Shown piece after piece: positions 7,275 through 13,274 of a stretch of DNA of 13,977 nt (its first letter is position 1; each line of letters begins with the position of its first letter). The notes beneath the pieces are model-generated. The model worked only from the letters and a program-made list of their open reading frames with translations. It was not told where the DNA came from and made no database searches. Origin of the DNA: Acidobacteriaceae bacterium (lineage in GTDB: Bacteria; Acidobacteriota; Terriglobia; Terriglobales; Acidobacteriaceae); contig DAHXOQ010000040.1 in assembly GCA_027364815.1 (NCBI GenBank), positions 1 through 13,977 of the forward strand, in the 5' to 3' direction. A program made the translations under genes and the position numbers.

Positions 7275-7817
7275 TTAAAAGTGCCAGGCGAGACCCACGC
7301 CTAAGCGATAATGCTCGGGTGACTGGGAGCCGGATGAAGGCGCACTGCTGTTGCCCAGGTAGTCGCCCGTTGCGCGCAAGTTGAGACCAGCCAGTCGTAA
7401 CGGTATGTCGGCGCCACCACCCAGGGCGTAACTCGTGGCGTCGTAACTGACGCCGGGATAAGTAGTAAGGGTTGCGCTCTCATGAGCGATTCCGGCGAGG
7501 CCATGTGCAAATACACTGACGTTCTTGGTATGCAAGGTGACGCGCGGGCCAAACATGACCAGTGTTACCTGCTGAGAGTAGCCGTTGACCGATTGTGTGT
7601 AATGCGAGATGTCGCCCTCAACGCCGAAGTAATGGGTCGGTTTGAAGTGGGCTGCAAACTGCCAACCGTTCATGGCGGGTGTATTGGCAGCATACAGATT
7701 TGCACCAACACGGCTATAGCCAAAGTAAATATCTCCCTTGTTGCCGTGCCGTTGTGCCGCACTAAGCATAGGTATCAAAAGCACAACAAGAGCTACAGCA
7801 TACTTTCTCAGACTCAT
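7275..7817 (-). CDS. Outer-membrane beta-barrel protein
   Basis: A 180-aa protein with a signal peptide (1-21, MLSA before AQ) and about 155 mature residues that alternate polar and hydrophobic positions. Strand-like segments include GDIYFGYSRVGANLY (28-42), GWQFAAHFKPTHYFGVEGDISHY (51-73) and, at the end, YRLGVGLAWHF. The chain ends with aromatic residues and a terminal Phe, the signal recognised by the BAM machinery. The size fits an eight-stranded barrel of the OmpA/OmpX or PF13505 kind; the function is unknown. ATG at 7817 has GGAG 8 nt upstream, and a good sigma70 promoter lies at 7857-7886, so the gene is transcribed on its own. It sits between the translation-related genes DUF503 and rbfA. 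Confidence 0.88.
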   Translation of the reverse strand: MSLRKYAVALVVLLIPMLSAAQRHGNKGDIYFGYSRVGANLYAANTPAMNGWQFAAHFKPTHYFGVEGDISHYTQSVNGYSQQVTLVMFGPRVTLHTKNVSVFAHGLAGIAHESATLTTYPGVSYDATSYALGGGADIPLRLAGLNLRATGDYLGNSSAPSSGSQSPEHYRLGVGLAWHF

Positions 7818-7856
7818 TTATATCTCCATTTTCGTTTGAATCGTTGATACTCTGCC

Positions 7857-7886
7857 ATTATAAATATGAAACTGCAGTGATGACAA
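7857..7886 (-). promoter_or_regulatory. Sigma70-type promoter of the beta-barrel gene
   Basis: Minus strand: TTGTCA (7886-7881, 5 of 6 to the -35 consensus), 18-nt spacer, then a perfect TATAAT (7862-7857). The -10 is 39 nt upstream of the ATG at 7817. Confidence 0.7.
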
Positions 7887-8032
7887 AGGATAGCTCAGCG
7901 TGTGTAGTAGACGCTATTCGCAGAATTTTGTGGTTTACATCCATTAGCTCAACAGATAGATTGATGGGGTAAGTTTGAGATCGGAGAAACGGGGAGATGA
8001 TAGGTTGAGAACGCGACTACATGATTCCGCCA

Positions 8033-8048
8033 TTTCTTCATGAAGAAA
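8033..8048. repeat. 16-bp perfect palindrome downstream of the DUF503 gene
   Basis: TTTCTTCATGAAGAAA is its own reverse complement. It lies 20 bp past the DUF503 stop. There is no T tract after it on either strand, so it is not a standard terminator. It may be a protein-binding site or chance in an A/T-rich spacer. The rest of the spacer 7887-8067 shows nothing I recognise. Confidence 0.5.
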
Positions 8049-8067
8049 AGATGAAGAAGGTTTAGAC

Positions 8068-8367
8068 TCACTTGCCCTCCAAATACTCCCACCAGGAATC
8101 ATCAACCTCCGCGCCCAATCCAACCAGCATTCTCACTGCGGCCTTCTCCACCTCGCGCATCTGTCCTTCCAGATAATCTCTTGAGCGCGAAACTGCAACA
8201 ACTCCTATTGATGCCGTCTGCCACGTTGTATCCTCATCCAACTCTGCAACAGAAATATTGAACCCTTGTCGCAATTGATCTTTCAGCGAGCGCACTACCT
8301 GCCGCCGGTCCTTGAGTGACCGGGCCAGTGGAATCCGTATTTCCAGTATTAATTGTGCAACTGCCAT
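8068..8367 (-). CDS. DUF503 family protein (YlxP-like)
   Basis: A 99-aa small protein of the DUF503/YlxP family, at the family's usual length. Family landmarks: LILEIRIPLARSLKDRRQVVRSLKDQLRQGFNISVAEL (6-43), the typical SLK(D/E)KR...LK..L...FNVSVAE core, then W49 with SIGVVAVS (53-60) and a helix ending in a variable acidic tail (EVDDSWWEYLEG). In Bacillus and many others ylxP lies between infB and rbfA; its role is thought to relate to ribosome function but is not firmly settled. Here it is 250 bp upstream of the beta-barrel gene, with rbfA beyond. ATG at 8367 lacks a clear Shine-Dalgarno. Confidence 0.9.
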   Translation of the reverse strand: MAVAQLILEIRIPLARSLKDRRQVVRSLKDQLRQGFNISVAELDEDTTWQTASIGVVAVSRSRDYLEGQMREVEKAAVRMLVGLGAEVDDSWWEYLEGK

Positions 8368-8385
8368 CAGTGAATTCTATGCTCA

Positions 8386-8424
8386 CAAAGAAAAAGCCGG
8401 CAGTCTAATTCACTGCTGGCTTTT
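8386..8424 (-). terminator. Intrinsic terminator of the sigma/zinc anti-sigma operon
   Basis: AAAAGCCGGCAGT (8392-8404) pairs with ACTGCTGGCTTTT (8412-8424) over 13 positions with one mismatch and a 7-nt loop. On the minus strand it is followed by TTTTTCTTT. It lies just past the anti-sigma stop at 8451, beyond a short tandem repeat. Confidence 0.82.
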
Positions 8425-8451
8425 CTGTTCCCTGTTCCCTGATCCCTGTTT
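8425..8451. repeat. 7-bp tandem repeat (CTGTTCC) unit array
   Basis: Consecutive units CTGTTCC, CTGTTCC, CTGATCC, CTGTTTT fill the space between the anti-sigma stop codon and its terminator. Two units are identical and the third differs by one base. It would lie in the 3' untranslated part of the operon mRNA. Confidence 0.6.
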
Positions 8452-9128
8452 TACCCCTTCACATTAATCCCGTTAAACGTCACAATCGCCAACCCCTGCA
8501 CCGGCTTTCCGTAATACCGTGCCGGCTCAAAGGTGCTGAAGAGCAGCAGATTCTCAATCTCGCGCCGTGTTGTCGCATCATCCGGTCCGCTGACAATGCG
8601 GTAATCGTACGCGCGGCCACCCTCGTTCACTGCCACTTCCAGTGAAACATCCTTCAACTCATTCCACTGCGTTGCAGTTACCGCACTTGAAACATAGAGA
8701 AACTTCGGTTCCGTCCTCATGCCCAGCGGCTCATCATCGGCGCGCACTTGCACCGGCTGCACAAACATCCCCACCATCAGCGCCACACTGCCAATCAGCA
8801 GCACCGCGCTGGCAAATCCGCCGGCCAGTTGCAAGGCAAAATCGCCAACCATCTGTTGCCAGGCACGCTCCCAGCTCTCAAAAATGCTTTCATTGCGGCG
8901 CATGCGTTCCTTCGCCACCGCCTTCTGAATATTCGGCAACAGATCCGCAGGAACTTTCTCCGGTCCCAGCGCCGTCAACAGCGCCTGCGTTCCACTCAGC
9001 CGCCGCATCTCCAGGCTGCATCCAGGGCAGCTCTTCAAATGCGCCGCTACTCTCTGCATCTCTTTGCCAGTCAACCGGCCATCCAAATACTCGTTCAAAA
9101 CTTTCAGCATCCCACTACACACGCTCAT
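8451..9128 (-). CDS. Zinc-binding anti-sigma factor with TonB-C-like periplasmic domain
   Basis: A 225-aa membrane anti-sigma factor. Residues 1-45 hold the ZAS signature: H30-x3-C34-x2-C37 with Cys4 as the likely fourth ligand, and LNEYLDGRLTGKEMQRVAAHLKSC-like spacing, which binds the ECF sigma factor in the cytoplasm. One membrane span lies at about 99-123. The periplasmic part (160-223) follows the TonB C-terminal pattern: VSLEVAVNEGGRAYDYRIVSG-like strand pair, a helix, then FEPARYYGKPVQGLAIVTFN with the PA...GKPV core. The gene starts in the sigma gene's stop (ATGA, 9125-9128). I infer that the TonB-C-like domain senses or binds something at the envelope. An energy-coupling TonB role is unlikely, as there is no proline-rich linker. 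Confidence 0.88.
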   Translation of the reverse strand: MSVCSGMLKVLNEYLDGRLTGKEMQRVAAHLKSCPGCSLEMRRLSGTQALLTALGPEKVPADLLPNIQKAVAKERMRRNESIFESWERAWQQMVGDFALQLAGGFASAVLLIGSVALMVGMFVQPVQVRADDEPLGMRTEPKFLYVSSAVTATQWNELKDVSLEVAVNEGGRAYDYRIVSGPDDATTRREIENLLLFSTFEPARYYGKPVQGLAIVTFNGINVKG

Positions 9129-9814
9129 TGCGCCTCCTCAAAGACTGGCGCGGATAATCTTTCACCGCACGCTTCTGCCGACCGGGCCTCATCAGCCGCG
9201 CTCGCCATCAGCAGTTTCTTCAGCATCGCTCGACCGCGCACTAAACGCGATTTCACCGTGCCCAAGTTCACACCCTCAACCTCAGCCAGCTCTTCGTAGC
9301 CAAAGCCTTCAATTTCACGCAGTATCAGCGTCGTCCGGAATGGCTCTGCAACTTGTGCAAGAGCGGCTTCAACACGCGCTCGAACCTCGTCCTGCATGAT
9401 CAAATCCAGCGGCGATTCCTGCGGATCAATCAACAGATCCCGGTAACGAAATCGAGAATCACACCCCGAATCCGTCTCGCCTATATCCTGGTCCAGAGAC
9501 ATCTCCTGCTGACGATGACGCATCCACCAGCGACGCTGGTTCGATGCCTCGCGCAACGCGATTCTGTATATCCACGTCCGCAAACTCGATTCGCCATGGA
9601 AGCCGCCAATCCCGCGGAAGACCTTGATGAAGACCTCCTGCGTCAGATCAGCCGCCACATCACGATCCCCGAGCGTGCGCGCCAGCAGTGAGTAAATTGG
9701 TTGATGGTAGTGGGTGATGAGCCAGGCAAAGGCTTCTTCTGAACCCGCACACAACTCAGCTATGAGGGATGACTCCTCGTTTGCTGGTACGAGCGTGCTG
9801 GCCAGATCGCCCAT
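9125..9814 (-). CDS. ECF-family sigma factor (RpoE/SigW-like)
   Basis: A 229-aa ECF sigma factor from the chosen start. Region 2 (about 26-97): AFAWLITHYHQPIYSLLARTLGD, then DLTQEVFIKVFRGIGGF (56-72) and SLRTWIYRIALREASNQRRW (77-96). Region 4 (about 145-200): VAEPFRTTLILREIEG, helix-turn-helix FGYEELAEVEGVNLGTVKSR (171-190) and VRGRAMLKK. The frame stays open upstream to a TTG at 9922 and an ATG at 9889, but only the ATG at 9814 has a good Shine-Dalgarno (GGAG, 6 nt away), and the family's conserved part starts soon after. The gene is overlapped by its zinc anti-sigma partner (ATGA). It differs from the first ECF factor in the window in length and helix sequence, so they are separate systems. 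Confidence 0.93.
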   Translation of the reverse strand: MGDLASTLVPANEESSLIAELCAGSEEAFAWLITHYHQPIYSLLARTLGDRDVAADLTQEVFIKVFRGIGGFHGESSLRTWIYRIALREASNQRRWWMRHRQQEMSLDQDIGETDSGCDSRFRYRDLLIDPQESPLDLIMQDEVRARVEAALAQVAEPFRTTLILREIEGFGYEELAEVEGVNLGTVKSRLVRGRAMLKKLLMASAADEARSAEACGERLSAPVFEEAQ

Positions 9815-9928
9815 CGTGAACTCCGCCTGAACTCCGTGTCCACAACCATACAGCAATGACTGCCCATTTTGCAGTGACAAAAAAGTCATCAGCGGTGCAT
9901 CAATACCCCGCCAGTGAACCAACTACCC

Positions 9929-9970
9929 AGTGAGCGATAATGCCGCCGGCGACCGAGTGTCTCGCTCACT
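9929..9970. repeat. 9-bp inverted repeat upstream of the ECF gene
   Basis: AGTGAGCGA (9929-9937) and TCGCTCACT (9962-9970) are perfect reverse complements separated by 24 bases that include the palindrome CGCCGGCG. No T tract follows on either strand, so a terminator is unlikely. It could be an operator pair or a hairpin in the leader of the sigma transcript. Confidence 0.5.
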
Positions 9971-10099
9971 CTACTTACTTAGACACCATACCCGCCACAA
10001 AATGTTCCCGATTTTTGTAATTTTTCCAAAGTTTGACCTGACAATCCAGTAAACCCACTTCTAAATCCCCACCAATATGGAGCTTCAAAGCCCCTCTAA

Positions 10100-10128
10100 T
10101 TGACTATCCCAGCCAAACGAGAGAAAAT
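10100..10128 (+). promoter_or_regulatory. Candidate sigma70 promoter of tRNA-Ala
   Basis: TTGACT (10100-10105, 5 of 6 to consensus), 17-nt spacer, GAAAAT (10123-10128, 4 of 6). A start near 10135 would leave a 20-nt leader before the mature tRNA at 10155. Confidence 0.5.
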
Positions 10129-10154
10129 AGAAAAGTTGTACCCCGCCTAAGTGT

Positions 10155-10230
10155 GGGCCTGTGGCGCAGCTGGGAGCGCGCTTCCATGGCATGGAAGAGG
10201 TCATCGGTTCGATCCCGATCAGGTCCACCA
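10155..10230 (+). tRNA. tRNA-Ala (anticodon GGC)
   Basis: A 76-nt cloverleaf. The acceptor GGGCCTG pairs with CAGGTCC and includes the G3-U70 wobble pair that marks alanine tRNAs. D-arm GCGC/GCGC; anticodon stem CTTCC/GGAAG around loop ATGGCAT with anticodon GGC at 10188-10190; T-arm ATCGG/CCGAT with TTCGATC loop. The 3' CCA is encoded. An open frame reading across it (10161-10352) is not a gene. Confidence 0.97.
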
Positions 10231-10301
10231 AATTTCCTCTGCAAATTCTCAGTAGTTGTTTATCTGGGCAGGATTGTCTTTATTCTTGCGGATCTCTATT
10301 C

Positions 10302-10330
10302 TTAGTTAAAAATTCAAGAAGCGGTATAAT
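10302..10330 (+). promoter_or_regulatory. Candidate promoter of hicAB
   Basis: A perfect TATAAT (10325-10330) lies 22 nt before the hicA ATG. The -35 at the right distance is poor (TTAGTT, 10302-10307). The short leader leaves little room for a Shine-Dalgarno, and none is clear. Confidence 0.42.
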
Positions 10331-10352
10331 TGTGCCCAGTCGGGCTGCGTAA

Positions 10353-10539
10353 ATGAAGATACGCGATTTGCTGAAATTACTTGAAGACGATGGTTGGTAT
10401 CAAGTTAGCTCAAAAAGGAAGCCATCGCCAATTTAAGCACCCTCAGAAATTGGGTCGCGTTACAATCGCTGGTCATCCTGCGCAGGAGATGGCTATGGGA
10501 ACGCTTAACAACATTCTCAAGCAGGCAGGTCTGAAATGA
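10353..10539 (+). pseudogene. hicA: hicA-like mRNA interferase toxin gene with +1 frame disruption
   Basis: HicA toxins are small double-stranded RNA-binding-fold ribonucleases that cut mRNA and are blocked by HicB. The ATG at 10353 reads MKIRDLLKLLEDDGWYQVSSK, a typical HicA N-terminus, but the frame then gives RKPSPI and a TAA at 10434-10436 (27 aa). In the +1 frame the rest of the family follows directly: KGSHRQFKHPQKLGRVTIAGH (with the catalytic His of GSHRQ) and GTLNNILKQAGLK, ending in TGA at 10537-10539. Removing one base in the A5 tract (10412-10416) restores a normal toxin of about 61 aa. The stop overlaps hicB by ATGA. Alternatives are a true recent mutation, a sequencing indel, or frameshifted translation at AAA-AGG. 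Confidence 0.85.
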
Positions 10540-10751
10540 AGGAATACGCAGTTGTTATGGAGAGAACCAAGGATGGTTGGAGCGCTTATGCGCCTGATCT
10601 GCCCGGACTGGGTGTTGCCGGGGCCACTCTCAAAGCAACCCAGCAACTCATCCGCGAGGGAATTGAAATGCATCTCGCGGGATTGCGTGAAGATGGTTTG
10701 CCAATACCAGAACCCTGCACAAAAGTGATGCGAATGGCTATTCCCGCCTGA
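10536..10751 (+). CDS. hicB: HicB-like antitoxin
   Basis: A 71-aa short HicB with the partial RNase H-like fold that masks HicA. Landmarks: YAVVMERTKDGWSAYAPDLPGLGVAG (4-29), with the family's Y.V.ME...GW.AY.PDLPG pattern, then the helix LKATQQLIREGIEMHLAGLREDG (32-54) and PIPEP (56-60). It lacks the C-terminal ribbon-helix-helix or helix-turn-helix domain of long HicB proteins, so any autorepression would need another surface. It overlaps hicA by four bases (ATGA), which couples their translation. The frame is intact although its toxin partner is disrupted. It lies downstream of tRNA-Ala and converges with katG. Confidence 0.9.
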   Translation: MKEYAVVMERTKDGWSAYAPDLPGLGVAGATLKATQQLIREGIEMHLAGLREDGLPIPEPCTKVMRMAIPA

Positions 10752-10774
10752 ATTCTTGTTTCTTTAGATTACGC

Positions 10775-10820
10775 AAAAAAGCAGTGAATCTGCGTTTTTC
10801 CGCATCTTCACTGCCTTTTT
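10775..10820. terminator. Bidirectional terminator between hicB and katG
   Basis: GCAGTGAA (10781-10788) pairs with TTCACTGC (10807-10814); inside, TGCG and CGCA form a second short stem with a T-rich loop. A T5 tract follows on the plus strand (10816-10820) and an A6 run precedes (10775-10780), giving T6 on the minus strand. It can serve both convergent transcripts. Confidence 0.8.
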
Positions 10821-10841
10821 GTTGTGTTTCAATTAACTCAA

Positions 10842-13031
10842 TTACTTGAGATCGTAGCGGTCCAGATCCATCACCTTCGTCCACGCCGCCACAAAATCAT
10901 GCACAAACTTCGGCCCGGCGTCGCTCGACGCATAGACCTCCGCAAGCGCCCTCAGTTGTGAGTTCGAACCGAAGACCAAATCAACCACCGTCCCCGTCCA
11001 CTTGAGTTGGCCCGTCTTTCTGTCGTGGCCCTCGAGCACGCCCTCCGACTTGGCCGACTTCTGCCACTTCGTACGCATGTCCAGCAGGTTCACAAAGAAG
11101 TCATTCGTCAGCGTGCCTGCACGTTTGGTGAATACTCCATGCTCAGAGCCGCCAAAGTTTGCATTCAGCGAGCGCAATCCACCTATCAACACCGTCATCT
11201 CCGGCGGCGTCAGCGTCAGCAGATTCGCTTTGTCCAGAAGCAACTCCGTCGCCACGCTCTCATGACCCTTGCGAATGTAATTCCGGAAGCCATCTGCAAT
11301 CGGCTCCAACACCGCAAACGAGTGCATATCCGTCTGCTTCTGAGTTGCATCCGTGCGGCCCGGCGAGAAGGGAACAGTCACCTTGTGCCCGGCTTTTTTC
11401 GCAGCTTCCTCAACGGCTGCGGCTCCGCCCAAAACAATCAGGGCAGCCAGCGAAACCTTCTTGCCGCCTTTCTTCACTGAGTTCAATTCCTTCTGGATAG
11501 CTTCCAGCTTCTTGAGCACCTTCGCTAACTCTGCCGGCTGATTGACTTCCCAATCCTTCTGAGGCGCCCGCCGAATCCTCGCTCCGTTCGCTCCGCCGCG
11601 CTTGTCGCTGCCGCGGAAGGTTGACGCCTAGGCCCACGCGGTCGTCACCAGTTGCTGAATCGTCAGCCCTGAGCCAAGAATCTTTTTCTTCAGAGCCGCA
11701 ATCTCCGATTTGCCAATTAACTTATGATTCACCGCAGGAACAGGATCCTGCCAAATCAGCTCTTTCTTCGGAACCAGAGGTCCCAAATACCGCGCCACCG
11801 GGCCCATATCGCGATGCGTCAGTTTGAACCACGCCCGCGCAAACGCATCGGCAAACTCCTTGGGATTTTTGAGGAACCGACGCGAAATTTTTTCGTACAC
11901 TGGGTCAAACCGCAATGAAAGATCCGTCGTCAGCATCGTTGGCGCATGTCTCTTCTTCGGATTATGAGCATCCGGCACCGCATTCGCTGCCGCTCCGCCC
12001 TTCGGCTTCCACTGATGAGCCCCGGCCGGACTCTTCGTCAGCTCCCATTCAAACCCAAAGAGCACCTCGAAGAAGTTGTTGTCCCACTTGATTGGATTCG
12101 TTGTCCACGCACCCTCAAGTCCGCTGCTGATCGTATCCTCGCCCTTGCCACTGCCAAAGCTGTTCTTCCAGCCCAGGCCTTGTTCTTCAATCGGTGCGCC
12201 CTCAGGCTCGCGCCCCACATACTTGTTCGGATCAGCCGCACCATGCGTTTTCCCAAACGTATGTCCCCCTGCAATCAGTGCAGCCGTCTCTTCATCATCC
12301 ATCGCCATGCGCGCAAAAGTCTCGCGAATATCTATCGCCGCGGCTACTGGATCAGGATTGCCATTCGGTCCTTCCGGGTTTACATAAATCAACCCCATCT
12401 GCACCGCACCCAATGGATTTTCAAGTTGTCGATTCCCTGTGTAGCGCTCGTCTCCCAACCATGTCTTCTCGTGGCCCCAATATGTCTCATCCGGCTCCCA
12501 GACATCCTCGCGTCCGCCGCCAAATCCAAACGTCCTCAACCCCATCGAATCAAGTGCCACGGTTCCAGCCAGAATGATCAGGTCAGCCCAGGAAATCTTC
12601 CGTCCATACTTCTGCTTGATCGGCCAAAGCAAACGCCGCGCCTTATCCAGGCTCACATTGTCCGGCCAACTGTTCAGCGGCGCAAACCGCTGCATTCCAG
12701 CTCCGCCGCCTCCGCGGCCATCAGAAATGCGGTAAGTTCCGGCGCTATGCCAAGCCATGCGAATAAAAAACGGGCCATAGTGCCCGTAATCTGCAGGCCA
12801 CCAATCCTGCGAGTCGGTCATCAGGGCATGCAGATCTTTGATCACAGCTTTCAAATCCAGGCTTTTGAACTCTTTGGCATAATTGAAATCCTCGCCCATG
12901 GGGTTACCCAATGGGGAATGTTGTTCCAGTATCTTCAGGTTCAGTTGATTCGGCCACCAATCCGCGTTTGATTGCGCTCCAGCCAATGTATTTTTACCGC
13001 TCGTAAATGGGCACTTCGCTTCGTCGGTCAT
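10842..13031 (-). pseudogene. katG: Catalase-peroxidase gene interrupted by one in-frame TAG
   Basis: KatG is a haem enzyme that removes hydrogen peroxide. The ATG at 13031 has a strong Shine-Dalgarno (AAGGAGAG, 4 nt before); an upstream start at 13100 is not supported. The haem domain is intact: distal R91, W94, H95 (RMAWH), Tyr216 and Met242 for the Met-Tyr-Trp crosslink, proximal H257 (GGHTFG), W309 and D370. After TTAWA the reading frame meets TAG (11628-11630, codon 468), then continues without shift as ASTFRGSDKRGGANGARIR and the whole C-terminal domain to DRYDLK. Total 729 sense positions plus stop, the normal family length. N-terminal open frame: 13031-11628. The C-terminal part has a GTG at 11519 but no Shine-Dalgarno. 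Known from E. coli KatG: the N-terminal domain alone is inactive and can be restored by the C-terminal domain. Recent nonsense mutation, sequence error, or readthrough are all possible. Confidence 0.9.
11628..11630 (-). other. katG: In-frame amber codon within katG
   Basis: TAG at codon 468 replaces the serine in the family's conserved TAWASASTFRGSD. A TCG-to-TAG change is one substitution. The codon sits in the palindrome GCCTAGGC. No other lesion is seen in the gene. Confidence 0.9.
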
Positions 13032-13061
13032 GCTTCTCTCCTTTTGCAATTGCCATTCGTT

Positions 13062-13086
13062 TTGCCCAATGAGGAATTTTGGGCAA
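13062..13086. promoter_or_regulatory. Inverted repeat in the katG leader, possible operator
   Basis: TTGCCCAA (13062-13069) and TTGGGCAA (13079-13086) are perfect reverse complements with 9 bases between. The repeat lies 31-55 bp before the katG start, with GCAATTGC (13046-13053) between it and the Shine-Dalgarno. It does not resemble a Fur/PerR box. It could be a repressor site or an mRNA hairpin; the upstream -35/-10 candidates are weak. The rest of the 243-bp katG-pheS spacer shows nothing else I can support. Confidence 0.45.
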
Positions 13087-13274
13087 TGTTCTATTAACAA
13101 GTCTTTGCTGTCAGAATCTGCCTATCGCAGTCTCTCGCTTGGATGCCGCCTGAGATTGGAAGGTTGCAGCAATCAACGCGAAATCACCTACAAAGTCTAG
13201 TTCAGCCAGAATCCCAATGGCTATCCAATTTCTCTCCATAACTTTCCCGGTGATTTATCCTAATTAGACACCGC

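Larger units (their letters stand above)
9815..10154. other. Regulatory intergenic region between the ECF gene and tRNA-Ala
   Basis: About 340 bases without a gene. It holds the upstream region of the minus-strand sigma gene and the promoter of the plus-strand tRNA. Structures seen: TGAC-A6-GTCA at 9875-9888 (inverted repeat with 6-base spacer, about 60-75 bp before the sigma start), ACTGC/GCAGT arms at 9859-9875, and a 9-bp inverted repeat at 9929-9970. The stretch 9971-10099 is A/T-rich with no recognised element. No convincing -35/-10 pair for the sigma gene could be chosen. Confidence 0.6.

Noticed and set aside
10155..10760. tRNA-Ala as integration site for a mobile element carrying hicAB
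   Set aside because: No integrase and no second copy of the tRNA 3' end were found in the window, so an element boundary cannot be supported.
11519..11630. Pyrrolysine or selenocysteine-type recoding at the katG TAG
   Set aside because: TAG does not encode selenocysteine. The aligned residue is serine, and no pyl genes or stem-loop are seen. Generic readthrough stays open but unproven.
11946..12971. 341-codon open frame on the plus strand opposite katG
   Set aside because: It is a reverse-strand shadow of a highly conserved gene. There is no family resemblance and no credible start signal.
13086..13126. OxyR-like site (ATAG/CTAT spacing) upstream of katG
   Set aside because: Only the first ATAG element fits; the next three are too degenerate to claim.
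13032..13274. T-box or attenuator leader before pheS
   Set aside because: No T-box sequence, Phe-rich leader peptide or terminator hairpin is present in the 243-bp spacer.
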